NCBI RefSeq assembly: GCF_019649055.1
Contig: NW_026570573.1
Coordinates: forward strand, 1 to 39,033
From: Paramacrobiotus metropolitanus
Lineage: Eukaryota > Tardigrada > Eutardigrada > Parachela > Macrobiotidae
Reading direction: 5' to 3'
Length of the DNA stretch: 39,033 bases
Position 1 is the stretch's first letter. Every line of letters starts with the position of its first letter. Position numbers and translations under genes: made by a program. A model generated the notes under the pieces. It was not told the DNA's origin. It searched no databases and saw only the letters and a list, made by a program, of their open reading frames with translations. This document shows positions 9,592 through 19,696 of this stretch, piece after piece.

Positions 9592-10399
9592 GCCAATGGC
9601 CATTCCTGCATGTTGGCCCTAAACAGGGACCAACATCAGCTGGACCGGACTTGAACACCATGATGGGTGCAATCTAACGGTTGTTACCTCGCCCAACAAA
9701 CGTGGCTTACGGCCATGTACCGTCTACCTCACCGGACCTAAATCCTGGATCTTAACCGGATTCCCGGATAGGCTCTGGCTTAGCGGCTGGGACCATGAAT
9801 TTGGCTCGGCCATCCCAGACCATCCGACGGAGTCCACCGGACCGAACTTGGCACAACGCCTAAGTTCACCGGCATGGAAAGGATCCAGCGCCCAGAATGT
9901 GGCGACGGCCCGCATAGAAGTTGCGACAAGCCGTGGATCAGCCTTGCCCGCATACAAGTTGCGACAAGCCAAGGCCAAGTCCTGGCCCATAGAAGTTGGA
10001 CCAGGCCCACTATGCGTCTAACCGACCATAGATGGCTCACGAGTCTAGTTGTCATACCAGGCAACTGGGACAAGTGAGTTCGGGAGCCACATAGAAGTTG
10101 TGGTATACCCATTTTGCATGCCATGTCCATCATCCTCACCATGGACCGCCCAGAGGCCCATCTAAAAGATGCACCGCCCCGAGGCCAAACGAGGATGCTT
10201 CTAGTCAGCAGACCGACTCCTTTGTGGAAAACGCCTACCGGCGCCCACAACTTAATTTTTTGGAGTTTGGCCCGGCCAACCTGATGTTTTCGTCAGACGC
10301 CACTTAATTTTGTTATGGCCACGGTCTCAGGAAACCTACCTGACTCATCGGACATGGTAGCCAACTCATGGCCCACGGCCAGTGAGACGGACCAATTTT
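9592..10399 (+). other. Non-coding tail with dispersed CATAGAAGTTG repeats
   Basis: No convincing coding frame. The 11-base motif CATAGAAGTTG or a one-base variant recurs at about 9915, 9949 (as CATACAAGTTG), 9989 and 10091, the first two within a longer shared unit that also contains GCGACAAGCC. The DNA keeps the C-rich, CCAACGG/CCACCGG-rich style of the coding tracts. Confidence 0.45.
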
Positions 10400-10717
10400 G
10401 GCCCGCCATCAACTTTGGACCGTCGAAAAAACGACTAAGTCCTTTTGGCCCGCCATACACCTTGGACCGTCGAAAAAACGACTAAGTCTTTTTGGCCCGC
10501 CATACACCTTGGACCGTCGAAAAATCGACTAAGTCTTTTGGCCCGTCCAATGACGTGGCCCACCAAAAATTTTCTAAGTCTTTTGGCCCGTCCAACGACG
10601 TGGCCGACCGAAAATTTTCTAAGTCTTTTGGCCCGTCCAACGACGCGGCCACTGGAAAATCGACTATGTTTTTTGGCCCGTCCAATGACGTGGCGCATCA
10701 AAAAAACGACTAAGTCC
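10400..10717 (+). repeat. Seven-copy 45-47 bp tandem repeat
   Basis: Copies start with GGCCCG at 10400, 10447, 10494, 10540, 10585, 10630 and 10675. The first three share GGACCGTCGAAAAA and CGACTAAGTC. The later ones carry GGCCCGTCCAA and end in TCTAAGTCTTTT or a variant. Unit length falls from 47 to 46 to 45 along the array, with two sequence subtypes, so the array grew in at least two steps. All copies end in a T-run. No convincing coding frame runs through it. Confidence 0.85.
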
Positions 10718-10829
10718 ACATCGGAGAGCCAAACCTGGTTATACAGGACCCACACCACAGCAAAGGCCTGAGGCAAGGCCATACTATTCCGGAACCCTGT
10801 ATCCCGGTCCAGAGCATGTCAGAGACCAA

Positions 10830-11180
10830 GTTTGGACCGCCCCAACGGGTTTGGTCCATTACACCACTTGGTCCTCGGACTTAGAAATTTTTCCATTATG
10901 GCCCTCCTGGACTTAGAAGATTTTGGACCTAGGTGCATGACCAAACCGGCATGCAAGGCCAAAACCGGTCCAAGTTAGAGACCCATATGGGCCATCCAAA
11001 CGGAATTGGTCCAAGCATACCATTTTGGATAGCAGGAGCACCCCTCCCGCTCAGAGGCATCATTTAAAAGCCTTTATGACCACCCTAACGGGTTTGGTCC
11101 ATTTCACTACAGGAGCACCTCTCCTGTCCAGAGACATCACTCTGGCCCACCATGGACCGCCCAACCGGGCTTGGTCCACC
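10830..11180 (+). repeat. Repeated stem-loops (GGACC...GGTCC) and a ~77 bp GGAGCACC unit
   Basis: Two copies of a hairpin with arms GGACC and GGTCC and an inner CCC/GGG pairing lie at 10834-10857 and 11154-11177. A third copy near 11080-11100 keeps the right half. A longer unit beginning AGGAGCACC occurs at about 11034 and 11111 and contains CTCAGAGGCATC or CCAGAGACATC. A related piece lies at 11797-11842. Such repeated hairpins could be packaging, dimerisation or RNA-stability elements; that is inference. Confidence 0.55.
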
Positions 11181-11339
11181 ACAATCAGGAAGGGGACAAC
11201 TTGTCCTTGCGCATGCAACTGTGCCTTCCTCATATAACTCCGCTGGAATTACTTCACTGGACCCTTGTGGACATCTCTGGGAACCGTCGCCCCGGATTCA
11301 CAGGACCAGACATATCCTACCGGATAAAGCGGACCGTTA

Positions 11340-12221
11340 ACTAGGACCCTGTGGACAAATGCGGCCCTGTGGTACACCTAGTCGGAATAAGCCTTTTGTT
11401 TCGTCTAGTTTTTTAACCAAACCTGGTTTTTCTAGACTTTATTAACCAAAGATGATGTTTTTATTTAGCCATTTAACCAAAGGAATTGGCTTTGGGATCT
11501 CTAACTATGATCTTACTTTCTTTAATTCTCACCGGAATTGTGATCTTTTTTATTTCGATGCTTAACATATGAGCCTTATAAACTTTACTTTTTTACTTGT
11601 TCGACCAACCAAGCCTTCAAACCCCACTGGAACCCCCAGCAACCAGAGTGCACTCCAGATTTCGGCCGTTCGGTGCACTGCACCGCGGGTCTGGAGGAAG
11701 CGACCCTACCGGGTTTAGAGACAAAGTGGCATCCGGCCCTACCGGGTATCGGATCCTGGCACCCTACCGGGTCGGCCAGGGGCAGAGTCGGAAGGTGCTC
11801 GCAGGAGCTCCCACTCCCGCCCAGAGGCATGTCAGAGACCGCTCACTCGAGGCGGTAGACACCTCTTGTGGCTTTGCTCTGTCGCCCGCCCGCACATGGC
11901 TACTCCATTCGTGCCGCGCTATTACGCTGCTTACTCAGCGTATACTTTGTCTACGCTGACCAATCAGCGCATTTCTCTGCACTCTTGGGGTGGAGCCCTG
12001 CGCCTACGGGCGATTCCATGCTTTGCAGCATCAGCTGTTGCACACCCGCAGCACGCGGAATCATTAATCACGATTCCTAGCTAGCGCACTGCAGGCACTT
12101 TTTCCAGCTTTCCCCGCATTGGGTTTTCTGTTGGTTTTTGTGTTGTTGTTGCTTTATTGTTATCACAATAAAGGCTATTTGCCCCATTTTCCATCTGCTT
12201 CTGTGTCTGATCTGACAATCT
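11340..12221 (+). mobile_element. Putative terminal regulatory region of the left element (LTR-like end)
   Basis: Holds a TATA-like TTATAAAC at about 11577, three CCCTACCGGGT copies between 11704 and 11772, a CCAAT motif at about 11961, a T/G-rich stretch and AATAAA at 12167-12172. From about 12222 rightward (CTGCAAGCCGG) the sequence aligns with 19697 onward at the paralogous locus, and to the left it does not. The element's right edge is therefore inferred to be close to 12221. No matching 5' terminal repeat, primer-binding site or target duplication can be seen, because the left end is outside the window. The LTR reading is thus only a hypothesis. Confidence 0.4.
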
Positions 12222-12450
12222 GGTGACTGCAAGCCGGTTTCGAGCAGGATCTGAAGAAAATTGAACAAGGTTAGCATTAGCTCACGAGACAAGTTTCCGG
12301 TTATTGTTTCCAGCAAAAATAAGCGCTAGTATGCTGTAACGCGGATACTGATAATATTCATATTTTCAGATTTTTCTCACTTCAGCCAAAAATTACCTCG
12401 AGCAACTAACAGCTACTCAACATCGTGTTTAGCCACTGTGTCTGTAGCAT

Positions 12451-12457
12451 TATAAAA
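12451..12457 (+). promoter_or_regulatory. TATA box of LRR gene 1
   Basis: TATAAAA lies 131 bases upstream of the start codon at 12588. The corresponding position upstream of the paralogue reads GATACAATTG, so the box is not conserved there. Confidence 0.5.
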
Positions 12458-12587
12458 GCGCTCAAGTGCCGGTTATATCACAGCATGTTGGAATATCGCT
12501 TCCGTACCATCTATGTATGCCACGACGCAGTATTTAATGGCGCTGAAAATTATATACGCGATCTAATCGAAATCTCCTGAAGCCGCT

Positions 12588-14556
12588 ATGATGGATATTT
12601 GCTGGTTACTGCTTGCCACGCTGTTTTTCCATGGAATTCTGGCAGCAGACGGTACGTTTTCCGCATAGAGAAACAGCGCAACTTTGTTGTCGTTTAGTAG
12701 GCCATTACTCGATGATCCTGATTTCTGTATTCTTTTCGATATTTAGATGATTTTATTTGGAAGGCGGTCCCTCCTCCGGTTCCATTTCCGGTATTCTCCG
12801 CTGAGCCAATGGCACACGAGCAGTGCCGTCTGCAGTACACCACCAACTGTTATTCGCGGGAGTATCCGCTGAGCTGGTGCATCCAAAGCCCGGTACTGAA
12901 CATCAACTGCAACAGCAACGCCACCTCACAAGAGATTCAGCAAATGGCAGTGACGTTCGCCCAGCCGCCCCTGCGACCGGTTCTGGTGGACCTTGATGAT
13001 GGCGAGCTAGTAACTAGTGAGAACGTGGCTGCTGTTCGAAACCAAGTCATCCTCTTAAGCTTGTCCAACTGTGTATCCCCTCGCACTACCGGCAAATTGT
13101 CGTCGTTGCGTTTCCCCAATCTTCTAGATTTGTCGTTAAATAGCTGTTACAACTTAAAAATTCGGAGATCAGATTTTTGGCAGTCGATGAAATTACGTGT
13201 TATAGAATTTTTCAACGGAACAATTCAGTCATTGGAGAAAGATACATTCGCTGACCTTCCCGCCCTTCGAGTCCTATCACTGGAAGCAGGAATGGCTTCT
13301 ATTCCGACATTCAGTCCCGAGATTCGATCGTACTTAAAGGAGCTACATTGTGGCATGGCGTTTGAATGGTTCCGCCGATGGTGGGACAACAAACACCTGT
13401 TGAAAAAAGCTAATTACAGTGAAGTGTACCAAATGTATCCGTCTGCTTGGGGAAACCATGCAATTAATGAAAGCGAAATGTACCTGCCTATTGACTGTGC
13501 AGCTAAACCATTTCCAACTGGAGCGCCTTCTATCGATTTCAACCAAGAGCGCTTCTCTGTTAACGATGACCTTTGTAAGTTTGACACTGATTGAAGCACT
13601 GAAAGGCACTTTGTTTGATTTAGAAGTATTATGACGTTTCAGATGGGGAGAAATGGTTACCCGGTGACGTTGAAGACGCCGAAGACCGGTATCCGGAATT
13701 TTCCATACAACCGTTTACCGCCGAAGAATGTGCCGTTCAGCAACTAAGCTACTGCCACCCATTGACATGTGGAGAAACTTTTATTCAGGGATACCTCACA
13801 TATAGACTTTCGTTTACTACGGACACCGGCTGCTATGCCAACGTCTCCGGTTCAGAGCGCATCCAGCGCGCGGTGAACTCTATTATGCGCTTGCCGATTC
13901 GGCCTGTCATCCTCGAAGTACACCACAGGGCTCCTCTACTATTCGCAGATGTGGCTCCAGTACGCAAACGTATTATTCAGTTCCATCTGTACGATGACTC
14001 GAAACGAGCTACCGCACAGATACTTGATTTATACTTGACGAACATCGTAGAATTTATGGCCTTCCACTGTTCCGATCTGGGTATCAAGAAAACTGATTTT
14101 GAAAGGTCAAGAAAGCTCCGACAGGTTCTGTTCTATAATACGACAATTCAAACGTTGGAAGCAGGGACTTTCACCGATTTACCGTCGCTAAATTTTCTCT
14201 CACTGGAATTCAATCTGAGAAGAATGCACACGTTCGAGGAAATTCGAGCTTATGATGAATGGTGGCTGCGGCCGGTAATGTTCTCACAACGAACGCGCGA
14301 TTATCTGTTTCACCTGCACTGCAGTTGTGAGTTTGCTTGGTTTCGGCGATGGTGGAATAGCAATAATACTGTGAGATTATCCCCGGCCGTTGAAAACGAC
14401 GAAATCGTGTCTGTAATGCGTGTTCCCTACTCCGAATACTTATTTTACCAGGCTGAACAAGTCCCCATCGACTGTGCACACCCAATTCCACTGGGATCGG
14501 AATACGTAAATGTTAATCAAACAGAATTTTCTGTTAACGAGCCAGTTTGTCTTTAG
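12588..14556 (+). CDS. Secreted LRR-like protein, two internally duplicated domains (gene 1, intact, 3 exons)
   Basis: Spliced as 12588-12651, 12747-13574 and 13643-14556 (1806 nt, 601 residues). Introns of 95 bp and 68 bp both have GT-AG ends (GTACGT...TTTAG; GTAAGT...TTTCAG). Residues 1-20 form a signal peptide (WLLLATLFFHGILA). Residues about 23-297 and 298-601 are homologous halves, and intron 2 lies exactly at their junction. Each half has N-terminal cysteines, a few degenerate leucine-rich repeats with the shared motif TIQ[ST]LE..TF.DLP.L, a C-terminal cap with LHC.....[AE]WFRRWW, and a [VL]PIDCA...P.G ending before a final Cys. No membrane segment follows, so it is probably secreted. 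The exact role is unknown; extracellular LRR ligand- or matrix-binding is the family expectation. An extra ATG at 12591 could also start it. Confidence 0.85.
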
Positions 14557-14660
14557 CTTCTTTTTGGGTAGTAGCTATCAGCTTGCTTTCTTAACGCTCT
14601 TTAGTCCGTCGATCTTATCATATTCTGGAATCGGCGCCCTATCATTTTGAATCTGGGTAA

Positions 14661-15431
14661 CGCTTAGTTTGCATTAATTCGGACCACATTATTACGTTGC
14701 CATGACGATACGAGAAAATTAATATAGCCTTTTTACTTCTTATCGCTTGCAGCCTTGCACGACACACTATACTGTGAGCTGTTTGCACGGTGATCAAGAA
14801 ATGACCCTAAATAGACTGTGAAAGCTGGGAGCCCGGTGCGAAATACAGTTGGATGTTGTTGAAAGCGGATCGATATGATCACCGGTGTTTTTTGAGGTCC
14901 GTATTATAGTTTTTCGTCTTAGTTACGTAGAACTTTCGTGCCAAATCTAGCGCCCATATTACAGTAATCATAACAGCTATGTACGTCGAAAGTTGTAACA
15001 AGCGTTATACAGCATCTGGATGTGAGCTATGGTGCTGCAGTTGGTAATATCGATTCAGTTTATCAAACTTGATAATATTTCCGCTCTGGATGGCTGATTC
15101 AGCTGTAATAGTAAGTTCTGGAGTTAGGTACGAAATGACTAATTCAGTTATTCGATAGAACTGCCTGATTTACCTGCTTATTTTGTTCTCTGCTTTCTCT
15201 GGCTTTTTTCACATTTTCGTTATTTCTGAATAGGACGATACATAGTGCAGCTGCATAATTTTTACTATTGCATTGCACCCAAATGTCATCAGCGCTCGTG
15301 TACAGGTTGAGGGTACTAGAGTAGAGGTTTTAATTATATCAAATGTTTTCACTCTCGTTCGATCTCTGCTTAACGAAATCACGTTCGGCTGTGACATTAA
15401 AGGAGAAAATGACAAATCAAAAACGTTAATT
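14661..15431. other. Intergenic, no supported gene
   Basis: AT-rich DNA downstream of LRR gene 1. Several 60-80 codon frames exist on the minus strand, but none has recognisable protein character or splice context. Confidence 0.5.
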
Positions 15432-15575
15432 TTACGATAGTGAAATGACAGCTCCAAGTTTAATTAGTGCGAACTTTAGCTCTTCCGCTTCGTACTCGTT
15501 GGCATCGCTGGCCAGCCTGATTCGGGCAGTTCTTGCGCCGTCGTAAAGAATTAGTATGACCTGAGTTCCTTCCAT
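15432..15575 (-). CDS. Small hypothetical ORF or exon (47 residues), beta-grasp-like
   Basis: A minus-strand ATG preceded by a usable 3' splice site (CAAATCAG) opens a 47-codon frame. It has a hydrophobic strand, a turn (ILILYDGARTARIRL), then an acidic helix (EYEAEELKFALIKLG). The alternation weakly resembles the start of a PB1 or ubiquitin-like beta-grasp domain. It may be an exon whose continuation I could not find, or chance. Confidence 0.2.
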   Translation of the reverse strand: MEGTQVILILYDGARTARIRLASDANEYEAEELKFALIKLGAVISLS

Positions 15576-15663
15576 TTCGATCTCCTGATTTGGAAAATTC
15601 CAAGATTACCGTACGTGTTCGACAGGTCAGTTGTACATTTTTCACTGTGATATTGCATTATTT

Positions 15664-15717
15664 TACTTTAGACTTACAAGCAAGTCCCCAATACCCGGTA
15701 TTGGGGACTTACTTGTA
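15664..15717 (-). mobile_element. Near-perfect hairpin, candidate Helitron 3' terminus
   Basis: A 20-bp stem with one mismatch (AAGTCCCCAATACC facing GGTATTGGGGACTT) and almost no loop at 15677-15717. Read on the minus strand it is followed about eight bases later by CTAA. Helitrons end in a short hairpin followed by CTRR, and the broken Helitron genes lie on this strand just upstream. The stem is longer and less GC-rich at its base than typical, so the assignment is tentative. Confidence 0.4.
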
Positions 15718-16199
15718 CTTACACAGTACAACTTTTAAGTTTTGATAAATTCGGTACACTGACATTGCCGAATAATCCAAAATTGTAAAATGTTTAATTG
15801 GTTTCCTTCGTGTTCAACAACAACGATTACATACTACGGTTACAAATTCCAAAATTCATAATTCATGGTGAAAATAATAATAATTCAAAATTCAAAATTA
15901 CATAGTGAGATGATTATCGCGATAATGATCAGGGCAGGTGCAAAATACGGCCGTGATTGTGTACAACGCTTGCTATAGCGCACTAGAAAAAGTTTTGTCC
16001 CAACTCGGGTAATCTATGCTACTGCAAAAGCTTCTTTGTTGAGGTAAAAAATAAAGAATTCGTCCCTTATGAATACATCGGTTTTGGAAAGATGAAAAGT
16101 AGATGCTTTCGTAGTAGGATGAAAAGTAGGTAATTTCGTAGATGCAAAAGTAATATTGAATTCTGGATTCAAGTAAGCCAAACTCGTTTGCATCTTCTC

Positions 16200-17458
16200 T
16201 CACTGGTATCCCAAACAAACTGTGGGCAGTTTTCCAGCGTCGAACATGCGAACGACACGTCTTCGGTTGGTCTACGGCAAACATAGTTTCCATTGGGCGG
16301 ATCACGTTGGTCAAGCCAATATCCGCGATTTGCAGTAGGTTTCGACTTGGTAGTAACAAATGCTTTAAAATATTCGAGGTATGTATAGTTACAGAATTCT
16401 CGCGACAGCGGCCGACCGAAATACCGTTCCAGCGCTGATAGAGTATTTCAAGCAGCATCTTCGTTTCCGCGCTGGTACACGATGTACTTTTTCCGTGGTA
16501 AATGAACTGGGTATGATGTTACAGAAGGGATCCATGTAGTCAGCGGTTATTCAAAAAATCGGTGAATAGCTTCTGTGGCACAAAGATAACCCGCTTTAAT
16601 CAGTTTAATGTACTGGTCTATCTCGTCCAGCTGAAAGGTTCCCTTGGTGTAATCCGGTCCTTTATAAAAATATTTGTATAGGTACGGCACAATCCGTATC
16701 GAAGTTAAAATTTCAATGTTAAGATGGCAGTCAAATAAAAGGAGCACATCAGGATTGTATGGGGCAATGTAAACGTCTTGCTCGCCGCACGGGAACATAA
16801 CCGCAGTGATTTCTGTAGGTAAATGGCGCAATTGGTTTTGAATAGCCGTGGTGGCGGCTGAAAATGCTGATATGAGTATGGCTGTAAAGTTTAAATAATT
16901 ATTACGTAATTAATCGTATGGACAGTATAAAATAGTGCTATCTGTATACTTGTGCGCTCATGCATGAAGCATTATTACTGTAGTAATTGCAATACTAACA
17001 TTTTATGCGTTTTTTGATATTCCGTTTTGTAGCACTGCGGTTTGTGATGTTGAATCATGTGAGTGTTGACGGCTTCGTAAAGTTCCTTGTTTGATGGATG
17101 AGGCATTTCTGCACAAATAAGTTTGTCGATATCGTCCGCGGTAGTAGGTTCGTTTCTCGACTTTGAGTGCGATGTGCACGTGTGGTAGTCCTCTTTTCTG
17201 GAATTCCGTCACTTCGATGCAGTGCACTTTCTTCTTGCCGTTTAAACTTAAATGCGCGCACCGAATTAAATGTTGCCGTTTTGCGTGAAACACTTGTGCG
17301 ACTACTTCCGGTCGGTCTGATGCATTTTGGTCTTTGTGCAGTTTAGCTGTAATCTCTGGCCATCTTGGGTTAGGTGTCATTGTAACGAAATATGTTGGAT
17401 TACCATGCTGAGGGACAATAGCTAGAGTAGCGCTTCTGCTGTGCGTTTTCGCTGACAT
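16200..17458 (-). pseudogene. Helitron Rep (HUH) and N-terminal Helitron region, broken
   Basis: Rolling-circle transposase remnant. From the minus-strand start at 17458: PTYFVTMTPNPRWPEI, then the HUH signature inside RGLPHVHIALKV, then after a frame change near 17140 the conserved DDIDKLICAEMPHP and NTHMIQHH. After a gap, 16831-16547 has QDVYIAPYNPDVLLLFDCHL, NIE.L.SIR, YLYKYFYKG and EID.Y....YLCATEAIHRFF. Next, after another shift, EFCNYTYLEYFKAF and a degraded RRPTEDV stretch lie in about 16435-16200. These match the Helitron_like_N order. The Rep nicks single-stranded DNA through a catalytic Tyr; the motif with the two catalytic tyrosines is not clearly preserved. Several frameshifts and a missing segment make it non-functional. 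Confidence 0.8.
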
Positions 17459-17553
17459 CGTTTTGGATCAAGAAAACTTTCTGGTAAATACGTTCGACTA
17501 GAGTCTACTGGGCCATCAGCGCCTATCGTTTCGTCAAAAAGTAAATCCTGTTC

Positions 17554-17695
17554 ATTAAATGCACCTTAGCTGGTCTCTTGGTCTCGTCACGGGCACTATA
17601 GGAACACAGTTGTTGGCCAGTGTGGGTCCATTGTATTTGTCGAACTCGACGAGAACGATGTACGGTACGCCGTACGGGTAAGTTATCGGTCGGTG
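17554..17695 (-). pseudogene. Helitron helicase C-terminal fragment
   Basis: A minus-strand frame reads YPYGVPYIVLVEFDKYNGPT and VPIVPVTRPRDQ, then stops. This is the stretch just before the last conserved helicase motifs (the TIHKSQG region) of the Pif1-like domain of Helitrons. In an intact element the helicase follows the Rep; here it precedes it, so this is either the tail of a second copy or a rearranged piece of the same one. Confidence 0.6.
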
Positions 17696-17794
17696 ACGTT
17701 CCCGGGGCGGAAATTATATCTCTCCCATATCTCAGCACCACGTTTACCAGGCCTTTGTTTGTCCAAAGATTTCGTTTTTAGGATTACCCTGCTT

Positions 17795-18290
17795 CTACGA
17801 GACTGGTATAAAACCGATTCCAGACCCACAGTTCGTAAAAGTGCGTTCATGAGCTAGCATCTGTAAAGCATATGCCACAGTCACAAGAAGACCTTCGATA
17901 AGCCGCATACTCGTAGATACGGATGATCCCAACCACGTTTTGGATAGGGATTGATGGATCATCTCATAGGCTTGTTCGTCCTGGGCAACCATGCTCTGCC
18001 GCTTTTCCGTATCGCGCAGTCTGAAGCTTTGTTTGTTGGAAGAAATCAGTATACCGGGATCATCGACGGTTTTGGCTTTGTGAGTCTCTCGCTGCGTAAT
18101 TTGGAATGTGCGGCTGAACTGATATTGAAAGAATTCCGGTTCTTCGTAAATATCGCGATGCCTCATCTGGATGGCTTGTGTCGGGACAGTCCGAAAAAAC
18201 ATACAGCCATAAAAAGTGTACAGATTGTGTACTTGGTCAGAACCATTACTGATTACATGGCTGTTCGAAATGCATAAGTACAGATAAGAT
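17795..18290 (-). pseudogene. Possible nuclear-receptor-like remnant
   Basis: A minus-strand frame is open from about 18290 through an ATG at 18202 to a stop at 17795. It contains HNLYTFYGCMFFRTV, which resembles the P-box region of a nuclear receptor DNA-binding domain (normally H-Y-x-x-x-x-C-x-G-C-x-x-F-F-R-R). The first zinc cysteines and the C of the TC pair are missing, and the second finger has no cysteines. A helical acidic-Gln stretch follows (DEQAYEMIHQSLSKTW). If the reading is right it is a dead exon; it could also be chance similarity. Confidence 0.2.
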
Positions 18291-18299
18291 CTTCTTGAT

Positions 18300-19696
18300 C
18301 GTCTTTAACCAAGTTTTAAATACTCTCATTTAGTTTTCCTTTGGCCGAGCCTTTGCAGATGGAAATACCTATACATTTATTTAAAAATATAGTGGTGGTA
18401 CCTTTCTACAAAAAGTCGAATTTTTCTTTTCTGCAGTTGGAGACGGAATTAGCGCCTTGGCAAGTATTTCTCGATCTAGATCATCTCTCGATCCCGAGCC
18501 CTTTTCTAGAAATTATAAGGTATCTATACTGTACATGACAAAAAAGCACGCTACTTTAAACAGTTTCCGTTTCGAGCGGCAATTTAGAAATTATATTTCT
18601 GTTCTTTTTGCGCGCTTGTGATGGAAATTGTTTTATCTTAACAGAAGGTGGTGGTTGAAGCATACCCTACGGATCAACAAATTAAATGAAACGATAAATT
18701 TAAACGATTTAACCTCAGAATTAATGAATACCGTGCAATTCATTGTGTTAATAGACAAGTGGAAAGGTTACAATATTTTGTGGTGTGTTTAACTTAGTAC
18801 GAGTACCTCGGATACCGGCATTGGCAAACTGCATTTGATTGGTAGGTAGAAGAATGATTCAGACAATTTTAGACAAGCATCACCAAAACCGTTTTGGCGA
18901 AATTGAATAATCTTTTTGCGCCTTAGAGGTGCTGTACGCAAAATGCCATTTGGTATATAATCTATATTTATTTGTAGCAGACATAATACATCTCTATCTA
19001 CATAATTAGTGCATAGTCATACTTCTATACGTACAACACGCGTTTGGGTGAAAGCAGCAAAGCAACAGCGACCTGCGTTGCATCTTCATCAAGCAGAATC
19101 ACAAGCTTTAGCATGGTTATCACACAACGCGAACAGGCTTCAAGTTACAACTATAGGCTGTCAACACACTATAAAGCTTTGCGGCTTGCCTGAGAATATA
19201 ACTTAAAGTTAAACCAGCGGATGGCTCTTGGCGATTACTGAAGGTCTTGCTACATGTAATTCATGGGCAACATAAAGCCAGTGTCATTTTAAGCTTTTTG
19301 TAACGTCGACAAGTTCATACTTAGACATAGACAAAAGTGGATACTACAAATTACAATACAAGATATGAGTCGTATGACTCCCCTTTGACCCTGAAATGAA
19401 CGAGTAGGGATTATGGAAACGAGTTCATGATTTTCTGGAGTTCTTGTGTATTTTTTTGAAACATGTAGAAGTATGGAAACAACGGTGGGAATAGGCAGCT
19501 AGAATGATTTGCCAGAATGGGTAATAAACTTTGTAATATAAGCCTGCAGCGATCCAGTAAGTGCCAGTTTGTTGCGGCGCCGGTGTCTGTTAAATAAATG
19601 CTTAACAAGAACTGAACAGCCAGTAATGCGACGAACGATATCTTTTAATCTCCTCAGAAATAGCGAAAATGTGCAGCAACAGGCGCTGAATCATCT
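18300..19696. other. Intergenic; diverged flank shared with the copy 2 locus
   Basis: No supported gene. Short similarities to 22560-22960 (CTCAGAATTAATG, ATACCGGCATTG, CGATGGCT/CGGATGGCT with TTGG) in the same order indicate an ancient duplicated flank. Confidence 0.45.

Larger units (their letters stand above)
12222..14660 (+). repeat. Segmental duplication, copy 1 (partner at 19697-22210)
   Basis: Promoter, three exons, introns and the immediate 3' flank are recognisably similar to copy 2. Anchors include CTGCAAGCCGG at the left edge, GCGGATACTG upstream, and TCTGGGTAAC in the 3' flank at about 14651 and 22201. Weak similarity beyond the genes (CTCAGAATTAATG at about 18714 and 22562) suggests that the original unit was longer and that the Helitron region later landed inside copy 1. 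Confidence 0.75.

Noticed and set aside
9780-10250. 156-codon minus-strand frame
   Set aside because: Trp/Arg/Gly-rich composition from C-rich DNA, no ATG context or domain, overlaps the repeat-bearing tail.
10400-10717. CRISPR-like array
   Set aside because: Units are contiguous without unique spacers, and the context is animal DNA.
10435-10782. Frames through the 45-47 bp array on both strands
   Set aside because: They only translate the tandem repeat; unit lengths of 46 and 47 break periodic translation.
11866-12084. 70-72 codon + strand frames in the terminal region
   Set aside because: Two overlapping frames of equal length with no protein character, lying in the putative regulatory end.
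16796-16831. MRHLPTEI start resembling the F-box protein at 32238
   Set aside because: The frame continues straight into Helitron Rep motifs (QDVYIAPYNPDV), so the likeness is chance.
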